Shown here one piece after another: positions 43,651 through 55,628 of a DNA stretch of 64,000 bases. A program made the position numbers and the translations under genes. Numbering within the stretch: the stretch's first letter is position 1; each line of letters begins with the position of its first letter. Origin of the DNA: Atherinomorus stipes (Eukaryota > Chordata > Actinopteri > Atheriniformes > Atherinidae); NCBI GenBank assembly GCA_023101725.1, contig JALJCO010000054.1, positions 692,501-756,500 of the forward strand, in the 5' to 3' direction. The notes under the pieces were generated by a model. The model ran no database searches, had not been told where the DNA came from, and worked only from the letters and a program-made list of their open reading frames with translations.

Positions 43651-45038
43651 CAGGGGTCGGCAACCCAAAATGTTCAAAGAGCCATATTGGACCAAAAAAA
43701 ACTAAAACAAATCTGTCTGGAGCCGCAAAAATGTAAAAGTCTTAAATAAGCCGGTCGGCAACCTGTTTCAGACAAACAGCCTTTTAGACCCGTTTCCTAC
43801 AATAAAGAAAACACTGGAGCATCAACTGACTTTTAACATTGATAATTAAATAAAACTTTAACGTTAAATGTGTTGCATTTAATATAAAAACGAGAAAACA
43901 AAATTACATTTCTGCATCCAGCAAAAAAAACATTTTAAACTAAAAAAAAAGAAAAGACGTCGGGTTGAAGGTCACTTTTTTTTTTTTTTTTATCTATTTT
44001 AGTTGTTGTATTTATGTAGGATGGAAAAAGACGCAGCTTTAATAATCTACCAGCAGCAAACCAAACACGCTGTCCTGTCTGTGCCGTCATCCTTTTACTG
44101 GCGCGTGCAGTAAGCGGTCTACCCGAAAAATAAAATTACTGTTTCACAAAATATGAACATAGGTACGCAAAATAATCTGGTCAGCAGTGAAAACAAATGA
44201 ATCTGCCCACGCAGCGCTGAACATGCTCAGTGCATCAGACACTTTTCTTCTCTATCGTCGGCCTACCTGGCTGGAGAAGTGATCAAAGCGCAGCATGACA
44301 GGGTCGGAGTGGACAAATAAGCTTTTGCTCATTTATTATTCACTTTAAATGCCAGAACTGCAGCAACAGCGCAACAGAGACGCTCCGCTGTGAGGCGTTC
44401 GTGGGATAGTGCGCCAGGAGGAAAGTTCAGCGCTCCGCGGCACGTCCACACTCAGTGATATTCTTTGTTTGTAATTAATTCCGTTTTTAATGTTTAATTC
44501 CGTGATTGCTGATTCAATGGGGCTGTATCATGCTATGCTGCACAATAGCGGCACGTGAGAATGAAGTGCAGTTATTAACACTGATTGGCTGCGTAAAGGT
44601 TTGTGAGACGCATCATAGCATGCTGGACAGTTACTCAGCGTTTTACTGCAGTTACCTGCTTGTTGCACCTGACACTCAATGGGCTGCTTTGCAAAATGGT
44701 AAAATATAAATTATGTCTTTATTTTAATAGTTGAGTTGGATTTTATTTCACGTGCTGCATTTGCAGTGCTCGGAGAACTCGGGAAAAGTGCGCAACTGTA
44801 CATGAATCCCTCAGAGGGATCATCATAATCCCCAAATTTAGAATAAGATAAGAAACTTTATTGTCTCTCAAGGGGACATTTGTCTTGGTCTTTTAGAATC
44901 ACATTATTAAAGTGAACCAACCAAAATACAATACACTTTAGTAGAATAGTCATTAATTTATTTTCCAATGCCAGGGAGCCGCAACAGAGGGACTAAAGAG
45001 CCGCATGCGGCTCCGGAGCCGCGGGTTGCCGACCCCTG
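43651..45038. mobile_element. hAT element with perfect 8-bp target duplication (1388 bp)
   Basis: Termini CAGGGGTCGGCAACCC and GGGTTGCCGACCCCTG are exact inverted repeats of 16 bp. ATCTAACC occurs immediately outside on both sides (43643-43650 and 45039-45046). The sub-terminal GAGCCATATTGG and GAGCCGCATGCGG are typical of a Charlie-like hAT group. There is no transposase frame. A LINE-tail-like segment (AAGAAACTTTATTGTCTCTC) at about 44849-44868 suggests an internal insertion. Confidence 0.92.
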
Positions 45039-45046
45039 ATCTAACC

Positions 45047-45633
45047 TGTGTGGTTAGATTAAAAATCACATATAGTTAAAATATGACACATGCAAAAATG
45101 TGCGCTGGGCAAGAGGGGACTCTGCCCCCTCAAACAAACACTGTGCCTCCTCAAATCAAATCTAAAAAAAAATGCACAAAATTGTTGAATATATGGGTGC
45201 GAAATTTTCCACAACCCAAGCACTGAAGTTCAAGGGTCACACTGCTTTGTTCTGCTCCTTGTGCTTCCTGGCTGCTGTAGTTACCTCCCCTAGCGTGAAT
45301 GTTTACTCCAGTGTTCAGTTTGACATCAGTGCTTATGTTTCTAAGAGAACTGAAGCTGTATGGGGCTGCTCTCTTGACACCCCATCCCCTGTTGCTGTTA
45401 AAGGACACAGTAGTACACTACTGCATTTTTTGTATAAGGAGAAACTGCCCCTTTTAAGTGAGAGAAAAGGATTCTTTGACAATGCAGGAATTGCTGCAAA
45501 GCCATTGTTCAGCATGAGATACAGTACACAAAAAGAAGGTTGAAAAAGCATGCCTCCTAAAAAAAAATGTAATTCACACCTCTAATGTGTTTCTGCACCG
45601 GGGTCTGGTCAGCGGGCATTCGCGTTTACTGTA
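45047..45633. other. no assigned gene
   Basis: One ATG-led plus frame of 123 codons (45172-45543) is open here, but its product has no motif or composition that I recognise and its antisense frames are also open, so I do not call it a gene. Confidence 0.5.
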
Positions 45634-45635
45634 TA

Positions 45636-47172
45636 CAGCGGGAGAAAAAAATATTGAACACGTCAACACACAAAGCTATTGACATGCAATTTTCACCAGA
45701 TGTCAGCAACAACCCAAGTAATACACACATACAAAGAAATCCTAGCAATTATGTCCATAAATTATGTGTAATATAGTGAAATGACACAGGAAATAAGTAT
45801 TGAACACGCTAACTGAAATTGATTTAATACTTAGTGCAAAAAGTGCAAAACCTTTGTTGGTGATTCCAGCCTCCAGATGCCTCCTGTAAGGAGAAACCAG
45901 TGGAATACATTGCTCAGGTGTGATGTTGGCCCATTCCTCCACACAAACAGCCTCCAAATCTTCAAGGTCTCTTCTGTGAACTTGGATCTTCAGTTCTTTC
46001 CAAAGATTTTCAATTCGATCCAAGTGGGATGATTGACTGGGCCGTTCTAGCAGCTTTATTTTCTTTATCTTAAACTAGTTGAGTGTTTCCTTGGCTGTGT
46101 GCTTGGGATGGTTGTCTTGCTGAAAGATCCAGCCTCTTCTCATCTTCAGCAGCTGGCGATGGCAGCAGATTCTGGTCCAGAATATCTCTCTATTTTTCTC
46201 CATTCATTCTTCCTTCAATGATATGAGGTCTGCCAGTACCACATGCTGAAAAACAGCCCCCACCATGATGTTCCCACCTCTAAACGTCACTGTTGCTATG
46301 GTATTTTTGGGGTCAAGTGCAGTGCCATTTCTCCTCCATACATGTTGTGTCTTATGACATCAGAAAAGAGTTCAGTTTTGGTCTCATCTGACCAGACTGT
46401 TTTCCAGAATGTCGTGGGTTTGTCCAGATGTTGTGTTGCAAACTTCAAACAAGCATCAACATGCTTTTTCTTCAGAAAATGAGTCTTGCATGGTGTGCGG
46501 GAATGAAGGCCATGGTGGATGAGTGCATTACTTCTTGTTTTCTCTTAAACAACTGTACCTGCTGATTCCAGGTCTTTCTGAAGCTCTCCACGAGTGGTGC
46601 TGGGCTGTTGGAGAACCTTTCTGATTATTGTTCTGACTCCTCTGTCTGAAATCTTGCGAGAAGCACCTGACTGTGGCCGGTTTATGACAATGCTGTGTTC
46701 TTTCCACGTCCAAATGATGGCCCCAATGATGCTCACTGGAACTTTCAGGAGTTTAAAAATTCACCTGTAACCAATGCCTCCAGTGTGTTTGCAATAATAT
46801 GGTTGCAGAGGCCTTTCAGACAGCTCTTTGCTTTTACCCATCATGGAATGCTTCTTGTCTGACACGTTGGTGATGATGAAACCTTTTTAAAGGCATCAGT
46901 CTAAACCAGCTGATATTACTTTGCACTGATAGGGGACAGGATTACTTTCTAAATGCAGACAGACTCCAGCTGCTTTCTTGGCTTTCTATATCTTTTCGCC
47001 CCTCCATTTCTTCATGTATTCAATACTTATTGCCTGTGTCATTTACAATCTGGAGGCTGGAATCACCAACAAAGGTTTTGCACTTTTTGCACTAAGTATT
47101 AAATAAATTTCAGTTAGCGTGTTCAATACTTATTTCCTGTGTCATTTCACTATATTACACATAATTTATGGA
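45636..47172 (-). mobile_element. Tc1-like transposon, nearly full length, right terminus lost
   Basis: The left end starts after TA at 45634-45635 with CAGCGGGAGAAAAAAATATTG. Long inner inverted repeats of about 120 bp match: 45755-45878 (CCATAAATTATGTGTAATAT and on) against 47050-47171. The outermost 118 bp of the left arm has no counterpart on the right, so the right end is truncated at about 47172. A decayed transposase lies between the arms on the minus strand. Confidence 0.85.
45830..46844 (-). pseudogene. Tc1-like transposase, full span but disrupted
   Basis: From ATG 46844 the frame begins MGKSKELSERPLQPYYCKHT. The N-terminal DNA-binding part follows (INRPQSGASRKISDRGVRTI, then TTRGELQKDL), matching the paired-type helix-turn-helix domain of Tc1 transposases. 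The C-terminus at 46023-45850 includes RIENLWKELKIQVHRRDLED, with the catalytic glutamate of the DD34E triad, and AGITNKGF. The span of about 1 kb equals the usual transposase of about 340 residues, but many frameshifts and stops in the middle make it inactive. Confidence 0.82.
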
Positions 47173-48717
47173 GCAAAACATTTGTTTTAATAATCAACAG
47201 CCAAATCTGACTGAATGGGAATTAAACAACATGGCTGATAATGTCAGCCTTATCCAAGAGTTGTTCAACCCTTTGAACCAAAGACACTTTTGGATGCAGA
47301 AGAATTGGTGCATTTATTTTGGAAATGGTGCCAATCTGACAATAGTGATGAGAAAGAGCTTTTTAGCTGCTTAGATACTGCTCTGAGCTGCTTGGTTCAT
47401 AATGCACAGACTTTTAACACATCATTGTGGTGGTTGTTGTTTCTATCCTTCTTTTCTCTGATCAAAGAGACCTATCTGATGTTGCCACATGACTCCAAAC
47501 TTGGAGCGTTTGTGTATTCTTCTGATGTTGTCTTGAATTCTTGACTTTATAACCATGATCTTGTGGGATTATAAGGTCTATTGTCTAAAGCAGCCGATGG
47601 ATAAAACTGTAAACCGCTAATTTCATGCAGCTATTTGCTCTTTTTATTTGTAAAAAAAAAAAACACACAAAACACACCAAACAGAACAACTGGAGTTTTG
47701 GAAATTTTAGGATATACACTAATTCTGATTCTAATATTGCATTTCATGTACAGGATTTGCAAACACTCAGAAATGGGCTGAGAACCTTTATTCAGACTAA
47801 ACTTCATTTGTTAGCTGGAAAAGCTGAACGTATGCTAATCACACATCTTCATTTGAAGAGCATCCTGACTCTTGCAAAGCTTTAATCCATGTTCTGAACA
47901 TTATCTAATAATTGGCACATTCCCCTGGTGAGAATGGGTCTGCAATCTCTTTCCCCCACCATGACAGAATAATGCATTGCTATGCACATTTCACATGGCT
48001 TTGAACTTATCTTTATCCCCCCAACTAAATTGTAAGTTGCCTCTCACCTCTCTCTGAATGGAAATGTGGTACATCACATTACTTCAGACCCGCTGCTTAT
48101 TCCATCATGTTATGTACAGTAATGTTAAGAATTACTGAACTGCTTTTTACATGTTTACCCTGAAATAGCCCAGTGAGAAAGATTTCATTATCATATAAAT
48201 TGTTGCACGGCTCTCACTAAATATGAGCTTATTTTCCCGAACTATTTTCACTTTTTTAAAGAGTACTTTGTAATTTACTCATCATTATATTCATCATATC
48301 AATCAAACAAGTTAGTGCTGACTTAGCACATTGGGGATCAGGAAGGGCAAAACAAAACAAACAAAAAACAGCCCAGTCTTTTTAGGCTTAGATCAATCCA
48401 TATACCATAATGAACACCACAGATGTGCAAATATATCCTGCTTGGGGTCTCTTTTTCATTGTATGTCATTTACTAGTTTTTATTCCTTGTCTGAGTTTTG
48501 ATGTCACTGTAAGTCATGCTTTATCTGTGTTGTCTGTCTGTATATACAGCAGTATGTACATAGCCTATTAAGTTCTCTTATTGTAGCTTCTTTTTTTTTT
48601 TTTTTTACTGCTTACTTTGTCTAGTATCTACCTGCAAGGGAGTCTGCAGATGGAAATTAGCCTCTATAACCTGGCATATATACATTGTTTAAATGTTCAT
48701 TAATGTTCATTGTCCCC
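47173..48717. other. no gene seen; repeat-free block at 47.88-48.33 kb
   Basis: No coding motif or transposon ends. The part at about 47880-48330 is free of low-complexity sequence and has segments like GACAGAATAATGCATTGCTATGC and AATATGAGCTTATTTTCC; it looks like conserved non-coding sequence but this is untested. A T16 run lies at 48591-48606. Confidence 0.35.
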
Positions 48718-48723
48718 CCTCTT

Positions 48724-48775
<52 letters not shown>
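48724..48775. repeat. (TA)n microsatellite
   Basis: About 24 TA units with one C at each edge. Confidence 0.95.
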
Positions 48776-48780
<5 letters not shown>

Positions 48781-49075
48781 TATCATTGTATCATTATACA
48801 TTATCATTAGTTTATGAAATATAAATTTACATCTCAGCACAATGAATAGTAGAGCAGAATCCATGGAAAGAGAAAATAGAATAAACCTGTGAACTGATAG
48901 ATCAGGGGTCTGTTGCACGAAGCAGGTTCAACAAACTCCGAGTGTAACCCTGAACTCTGAGTTGATCTACTAGGAGAATCGAAACTCTTGAGTTTTCAGT
49001 CCCAGAACAGCTGATTTAAGTTGGTTTAATCAACTCAGGGTAGTTCAACCCGGGGTTTTTAAACATGCTCTACCA

Positions 49076-49288
49076 CAGGGATCACCAATTCCAGTCCTCG
49101 AGTGCCAGTATCCTGCAGTTTTAGGAGCTCCCCTGCTGCAACACACCTGACTCCAATCAGTGGGCAATTAGCAAACTTTTGCAGTGCTTGATGTCAAGCT
49201 CTGCACACGGCACAATGGGTGTTGCGGCAGGGCAGCTCCTGATATCTGCAGGACACCGGCCCTCGAGGACCGGAATTGGTGATCCCTG
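49076..49288. mobile_element. hAT-type MITE with perfect 8-bp duplication
   Basis: Termini CAGGGATCACCAATTCCAG and, from the right on the minus strand, CAGGGATCACCAATTCCGG. CTCTACCA flanks both sides exactly (49068-49075 and 49289-49296). 213 bp, no coding. The inner CCTCGAGTGCCAGTATCCTGC and GACACCGGCCCTCGAGG modules are mirrored. Confidence 0.92.
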
Positions 49289-49589
49289 CTCTACCATGAT
49301 AAAAAGCCAGCATCAATTGAGCACCGATTCGACGAGTCACCATGGCAACGTAGACGCAAAGGCGGGGCTGCATTCGCCATTGAACGGAACGAACTTCTAA
49401 AGCCTCATATGGCGAGTTTGAACTGCTGTTGCTGCAATTTTTTTAAAAAAAAGAAAAAAGAATGACGGCATGGGAGAAGATTTAAGTTTAAATGCTGTCC
49501 TTTACAATCACAACGATGTTATAGAGTAGAACTGTTCAATGGTAGCGCTACAGTCAGATCCTGCCAGTATAATTCCAGTTTTGTAGATG

Positions 49590-49660
49590 CTTATATGGTT
49601 GAATGGTTAGCGCATCTACTGCTCAACTGGGAGGCTGGTGTTCAAATCCAGTTTTGTGAT
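49590..49660 (+). other. tRNA-like module inside the DNA transposon
   Basis: TATGGTTGAATGGTTAGCGC looks like an A box in a D-arm setting, and GGCTGGTGTTCAAATCCAG gives a T-arm with a B-box TTCAAATCC. The acceptor stem is not formed and no 3' CCA-side pairing is seen, so this is a tRNA-derived fragment, not a tRNA gene. Confidence 0.4.
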
Positions 49661-50584
49661 GTTATCGGAGCCATTTTATTTATCTAACTTGGGTGTGATC
49701 CCGCGGGGAGAAACGCTTTTGTCGGCAGCATTAAGATGAAATATATCCGTCACATTTCTCAAATGCCCGACATCTCCAATTAAAGAAAAAAAAATCTATT
49801 TGCGAAAAAACGCAGGGCAATAAACAACAGCCTATCTGCTTTGAGGGGAAAACGTATGGCAACATGAGAAAAAGTCACATCTGGGATCAAACCACAACTT
49901 TCTGCGTGACAGACATTATCCTTGCTCATTTACCCAGAGATAGAGACAGCTTCATGGTCAAATAATCAGGGTAAACCATCTCTCGAAAAGAGAGAGACAG
50001 GACCTCCAACTGTCACAGCCAGTGATATTATAAATGTATGGAGGATCAGTTTGTGTATGTAGATGATTGACTGTGATGTGAAACTGTAACACCAGAAATC
50101 GGGAAATAAAGAACTTCTATCGGTGGTCTGATAACGATCTCCGAATGTTTAACTCTCCGTAGAAATGCAGCATCTTCATCCATGAAACCGTTATCCAAAG
50201 AACACGTCTGTAACCTACCGACTCTGATTTATTTTTAACATGTTTTATTTGAGACGGCAGTGGCCAAAACTCACCGCTGACTGAATGAATGAATGAGGAA
50301 ATGAAACGGTGAGTGTGGCTAAAAAGTGGGCGAAGACAGCGTGAAACTCAGGGTTTCTCCACACTACCCCTGCTCCCGACCAGGTTCGTTTCAGAGAGTC
50401 TGTTACTATGGTAACTGACTGAGGGTTTAAGTTACCCCTCTTCGTGCAACAGGCTAGAGTTACTCCTCTTTCCCTGGGTTGAGTTACCAATCTTTGTGTT
50501 ACGGAAAACTAAGAGTTTCCCGAATTTCAGGGTTAAACAACTCAGGGTTTTCATCAAACCTGCTTCGTGCAACAGACCCCAGAT

Positions 50585-51454
50585 AAAAACTGTTCATGGA
50601 CAAAGAGTCCGTGTGCCTGCTGCTGCTTTTCTCTTCTGGAGATGTTGTCTCAACCAGGTTCAACTAATTCTTTCTCTCTTTTTCGTTTAAATATATAATG
50701 TTCAGTCATGTCCAGAATTACTGGATTCTTTGATAAAGAGACAAACAACTGCAACAGAGTTAAAATCTGGACAAAAGTGTACTTGGTAAAAAAAAAAAAA
50801 ATTGAAAAAAAAAATCTTTGAATGTTTAATTTCTGCATAATGTCAATAAATACCTAAAAAGCTGCCTCCAACACATTCTGACCTAAACTATCCAACACTC
50901 AGCCCACAGTCAATAGCAAAATTGGCTAATAAATTAAATAAGAAATCTGCAGTTGGAAAATACTCAAAGAACAACAAATACTTCAGCTTCGTGAGAAAAC
51001 ATTTTTACTTGCTGCAAGGAGTCAACTGGTCCCAGACACAAGTTGAACTGAACTGAAATTCTGCTTCAAGCAAAACCATTATACACCCTTCCTCCTCGTT
51101 GTCAGGGTGGTAAAAACCTCTTTGGGATATTTGATATTTCAGTCCCCAACACAGAAATCCCCTTGGGGAGGTTTTACAATCTCCAGATTCTGTGGAAGTG
51201 TGATAATGTCTTTTACAGCAGCTGGTCAGCGCATTCCAGAGTGATCTTAAGGCATGGTGATACTCAGACAAACAAAATTCTGATCAACAGGATTTTCTAC
51301 TCATCAATCCGCAGAGAGGCTGACAATATCACAAATAAATTCTTCCATCAGCAGCTGATTTACTGTTAATGTTGACGTAAAATGGTTAAAAATCATTTTA
51401 TCACTCTAAATGAAATAATTTAGTTTGTTAAAGTATATGAGTGGCTGTATAGGC
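50585..51454. other. no gene seen
   Basis: AT-rich sequence with an A13 run near 50789. No domain-bearing frame or terminal repeats. Confidence 0.6.
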
Positions 51455-51669
51455 CAGTGATTCCCAACCATGGTCCTTGAGGCACACCATCCTGAAGACT
51501 TTTCAATGTTGTCCTGTTGAAACACAGCTGACTCACATTAATGGGTCAGTAGCAGACTGGTGCAGAGCTCTCCAGAGATCCAATGAATTTGTATCAACTG
51601 TGTCCCAGCAGGGACAACTGTAAAATCTGCAGGATAGCGGGCCTTGAGGACCAGGGTTGGGAAACAGTG
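51455..51669. mobile_element. hAT-type MITE, copy 2 of a pair
   Basis: The left CAGTGATTCCCAACCATGG and the right CCAGGGTTGGGAAACAGTG are inverted repeats. GTATAGGC (51447-51454) and GTATAAAC (51670-51677) form an 8-bp duplication with two transitions. It aligns along its whole 215 bp with the 214-bp element at 33038-33251. Confidence 0.85.
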
Positions 51670-51677
51670 GTATAAAC

Positions 51678-52411
51678 CACTAAGAGCAACATACATTTCC
51701 ACACTCACATACAAATATTCTTCCTCTCACATACATGTACTTTTCTTTCAGAGAAAGAATATATGTATGTGTGAGCAAAAGTGTGATGGCTGAGAAGCAG
51801 GACCAAGGTCATCCCATACAACATGGATGGAGGAAAGGAGACAGGAGTACTACAAGAAGCTATTAGTGTGTTAAGAAATATTTTATCATCTCTCAAAATC
51901 ATTACATAGTGTTCGTCTCTTGAGCAACAGAGGACAGGCTTGTCTTTCCCCAGCGCAAGTCATATTGTGGTGGAAATTAGATGAGAGAACTATACAGATC
52001 TCCTGCCTCAGCTGGCCAGGCAGGAACGCAAGACCAGACCAGAGGGTTACTGCAGTCTTTAAGCTACATAACTCAGACACACTATGGCATTTGGACATCC
52101 CAGCCAGTGAAAAGGTAAAATACAAAGCCTTAATGGAATCATAACTGTGAGTTGTCAGTTAGCTAAGTTCCTAGTCAAGTTTGCTACACGTAATGCTCCT
52201 GCGTTGATTTAAAATGGGGGGAAAGTTCTCATGATAAAGAAACACTTGAGATTATAACATGTTAGGGAACAAATATGTCTTTCTTCGTTTCAGGGTGCAT
52301 TCACACTTAAAGGCATTATAGTGGATGTTTCAACATTTTTTTGTAATATTCTATGAAATTGGATTCACTACGCTATGAACAATTCATAGCTTTAAATATA
52401 CATATAAAATT
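51678..52411. other. no gene seen
   Basis: No recognisable frame. A CAGGGTGCATTCACACTTAA segment at 52292-52311 resembles a transposon terminus but has no partner. Confidence 0.5.
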
Positions 52412-53508
52412 TTGACTTTCCACTAATCGGATCGGCTGGATTGGGTCGGACAATATTTCACATTTTTTTCAAATTTTCTGATCGGCCCGTAACTCTTCAT
52501 TCACCGATCCGATCAATGATGTCATTGTCATTTTGAATCTGCTCTGGTAAAACTCTCATTTACACTTAGATTAAAGTTAGAAAACAAACAAACAAAGCAG
52601 AATAGACACGTCTCACTAGTGTGTGTTTTATGTCTTCGTGGTGTTTTTGACGTGAGCTCTGTCACTATGTGCTGGACAATAAAGTTTTTACAATCCAGAA
52701 TACGCCACACGTAAAGGATGGCGACGTCAGTTGCAAACAAGGTAAGCAAACATGTCGGCGGTCTAAAGACCTGTTATTTACAGTCTTTGATGGAGACACG
52801 GTGACAAACACTTGTGCTGCAACAGTTTAAGGTAAACTGTTGTTTGCGGAAATGCAGGAAATACGCTGTGTCCTTTCAGTCAAAGAGCTCTGTAGTCCTC
52901 CTATAGCGGAGACCTCCAGTGTCGAGCGTTTTGGCCACCGCGTGCTCCTCATGTGCTGCAGCAGGTATGTACACAAACGCTCCCGACGCATGCGTCCATC
53001 CACAGCAAGAATATTCCAGCCCTACTGTTGCGATACCAGACATGAACTGCAGCGGGTTGTTCATTCTCACGTCGAGGTTCTTCTGAGGGAACAGTCACCT
53101 GATTAATTTGACCACTGATATGACGGTCATCAGATGTGAGCCCCAACTTCTGAAGCAGCATTACTGCCTTTATTTGCACTGTTACTGTAAATAATTTCAG
53201 TTATGACTGTTTAAGTTGTTCCTATTATTTGTGCCACTAGCTCAAACTATTTTGGTTTGTCCTGATTAAACCTAAATGCCCATTAGAGGTTATTGATGTT
53301 TAACCTTTTCATCTCAGTCAGTTCAGGACAAAAAATGTTAACAAAAATCCTTTTTATGATACTCAGTAAACTGTATAAATACAGGTAAACAAGCTATTTA
53401 AATATATACATTTGCTTCCTCACATGATAGGATCAGTGATCCGTGATCCGTTTTTTAAAACTTTCTTATCGGTGATCGGCCCCAAAAACCCTGATCATGT
53501 AAAGCCTA
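52412..53508. mobile_element. hAT-like element (about 1.1 kb)
   Basis: The left TTGACTTTCCACTAATCGGATC and the right end on the minus strand TAGGCTTTACATGATCAGGG are imperfect inverted repeats. Sub-terminal GATCGGCC-type segments occur on both sides. A weak 8-bp duplication (ATAAAATT / ATATGATT, six of eight) fits. The GC-rich interior (about 52700-53130) has no domain that I recognise. Confidence 0.55.
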
Positions 53509-53515
53509 ATATGAT

Positions 53516-54074
53516 TAGGGATCGACCGACTCATCGGCTGGCTGATATTTTAGGCCAATATTTGCAACTTTGGCTGTCATCTGCATTGGCCGATACGTCA
53601 GGTGCGTTGGCCGATACGCTCCCCTCGGCATAATTTACAGACAGGCAGCTATACAGGCAGCAGTTCCTGGAGACGCTGCGCCCACCCTTCTCTCCCCTCT
53701 CTTTTCCTCCACTGGCAGTGCTGGAAGCCTGCAGCTCTGGCCTTCCAAAGATTTTTTTTAAAGTTGTAAAATTAGTTTTCATCGTGTCCTTCATCATATT
53801 CAGCTGCAGCCACAACCAGCTAAACGACAGCAGTGAAAAAAGCCATCTGACTTTACTACACAGTCAAATAAAATTAATTTTAGGAGGGTAAAAGCTCAAA
53901 TGTGTTCCAAACCATCTTCTTTTATCCTTATGGATCATGAGTCTCGGACTTTGCGCTAGATTTCATTTTTTAAAATATTGGTCCAAAAAACTGATAACGA
54001 TATTTTCCAATATCACATTTCAATGCCAATATCGACTGATAATATAGGTAGGTCGATAATATCGGACATCCCTA
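53516..54074. mobile_element. hAT-like element (559 bp)
   Basis: The left TAGGGATCGACCGACTCATC and the right end on the minus strand TAGGGATGTCCGATATTATC are inverted repeats. Sub-terminal GGCCAATATTTGC and CCAATATCG modules face each other. Target duplication is only weakly supported. It abuts the previous element, so one may have inserted at the edge of the other. Confidence 0.65.
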
Positions 54075-54659
54075 CTAAAAAGTATATTTTCCCCAAGTGT
54101 TTTCCAAGGATAACAGCACAGGCTATATCAGTCAAGATTTTAATTTTTTTATAAAACCACTCATCTAACAAGGTAGTTGCAGGGCTCCAGACTGGGACCA
54201 TTTTAGTCGCATATGCAACCAAAAATTTGCTCAGTGCACCTAACTTTTTTTCTTGGTTGCACCAATGCAACTAACATGCAGGTGCAGGTGAACAATTTTC
54301 TCCAAATGTGTCTTTTCTGTTTATTTCTTTCCTAACGGAGCTGAGAGAATAACACTGATAAAAGCCCACAGAATGGGCGAGTCTTCATCTCTAACCGGCT
54401 CTGATCCACCCTCAACATGTACACAATACACAATCCATAATCTTCAAATTAATTTTTAATTATAGTTGGATGGGAGGAAAATTTAATGAGCTCATTTTAA
54501 CCTCTTTTTATCCCCAACTTTTGTTTGTCGCGAGAATACACAAGAGAATTAGACCTGTCTGTAAGCACGTTCATGAGGCAAGTGTCCAAGTCAAAACAAA
54601 GTTTTATCGGGACAGAGCAGGTGAAGGAAATGATGTCCCAACAGAGAAAAACGTGATAA

Positions 54660-55232
54660 AAACGTAACGGTGCGGCTGATAGAGAGGATCCGCGGAGTAA
54701 AACGCCTGGACTCTGATGAATATAAGGAGCGGACGTCTGATGTAAAGTTAACCAAACACTGTTAGCTTTTGTAGCTACATTAGCAGCTTGTTTGTTCGTC
54801 AAGGATTGTTTACTGGTCTCTTACACAAACGATAATAAGTTACACAAGCAGCAACACTTACCGACTGCTCCTCCTCACTGAATAAATATAATCCAATGGT
54901 CCCTGGTAGTGCTGTCCCTCCTGTTAGAGCACTAAGCTGGTCATAACACTATTCCGTGGCAGGTAATAAGTTGATTTCAGGTGGTGCTAAATAGGCTAGC
55001 TTAGCAGCTCGCAGCCTCTGTAGTTAACGTCATTCAGAAAAAAAAAATCTAAATCGCGTACTGTGGAGAGCGCGCTCTTGTGGCCGATTCTGGTGAGAAG
55101 AGACAGCCCGCACTCAAAAACAAAGTCATTTTCACTCTCCGGAGTTTCTGGCACGTTTTAACTGAGGTCCTGTTCCAATACACATGTTTTAACGTGAAAA
55201 AAGTGGGATATCTGGGTGATGACCTCCTTTAA
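54660..55232 (-). mobile_element. fragment related to the 21.3-kb TIR element, ending at TTAA
   Basis: It shares colinear pieces with 21860-22270: TTACACAAGCAGC..ACTTACCGA (on the minus strand a donor-like TCGGTAAGT), GAGGTCC..CATGTTTTAAC and a GTTAGCTTTTGTAGC segment. The right edge TGATGACCTCC is followed by TTTAA at 55228-55232, like the TTAA-flanked element ends elsewhere in the window. No left terminus was found. Confidence 0.4.
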
Positions 55233-55628
55233 GAGTTTTGTCTAGGCGACATGAAGCAGAAAGCCGAATGAGCGTGGATGCGCTCCAGCCTCTGTCTGTA
55301 TGACATCACCTTACCTCCAAAGTCCTGCTGCAGCTCCAGTTTTAGGCTACCGACCCGCACCCATCTGAATCTGTTTTGATGATTACCAAACCCGACCCAT
55401 TTCCACGATTATCTTCCGGTCAAATCTGGACCCGACCCGTGGATGTAGGCTAGAACTCGCGACCCGACCCGCGGTTAAAACATTAACTGTAAATACTCCC
55501 CGTCCCTCCTTCATTGAGTCATCTACTTTTCTTTATTTGTTCTATAATCTAATATGTTTTAGAGGTTATTTAATAGTAATGACAAAGAAATCCAACTCTA
55601 ATGAGCTCTAGGATCTGAAAGAGAAGCG

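Larger units (their letters stand above)
48903..50582. mobile_element. 1680-bp DNA transposon with 24-bp inverted repeats and AT flanks
   Basis: The left CAGGGGTCTGTTGCACGAAG and the mirrored right end agree at 23 of the first 24 positions. AT lies just outside on both sides (48901-48902, 50583-50584). The inverted repeats continue more loosely inward (AACTCAGGGTT modules). No transposase frame is intact. The terminus and 2-bp flank suggest a Harbinger-related or ISL2EU-like element, not proven. A 213-bp MITE is nested at 49076-49288 and a tRNA-like module lies at 49590-49656. Confidence 0.8.

Noticed and set aside
45172..45543. 123-codon ATG-led frame as a gene
   Set aside because: No recognisable motif, antisense frames are equally open, and it lies between two transposons. 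Not supported without homology or transcript data.
49590..49660. tRNA gene
   Set aside because: T-arm and A-box resemble a tRNA, but no acceptor stem forms and it lies within a DNA transposon.
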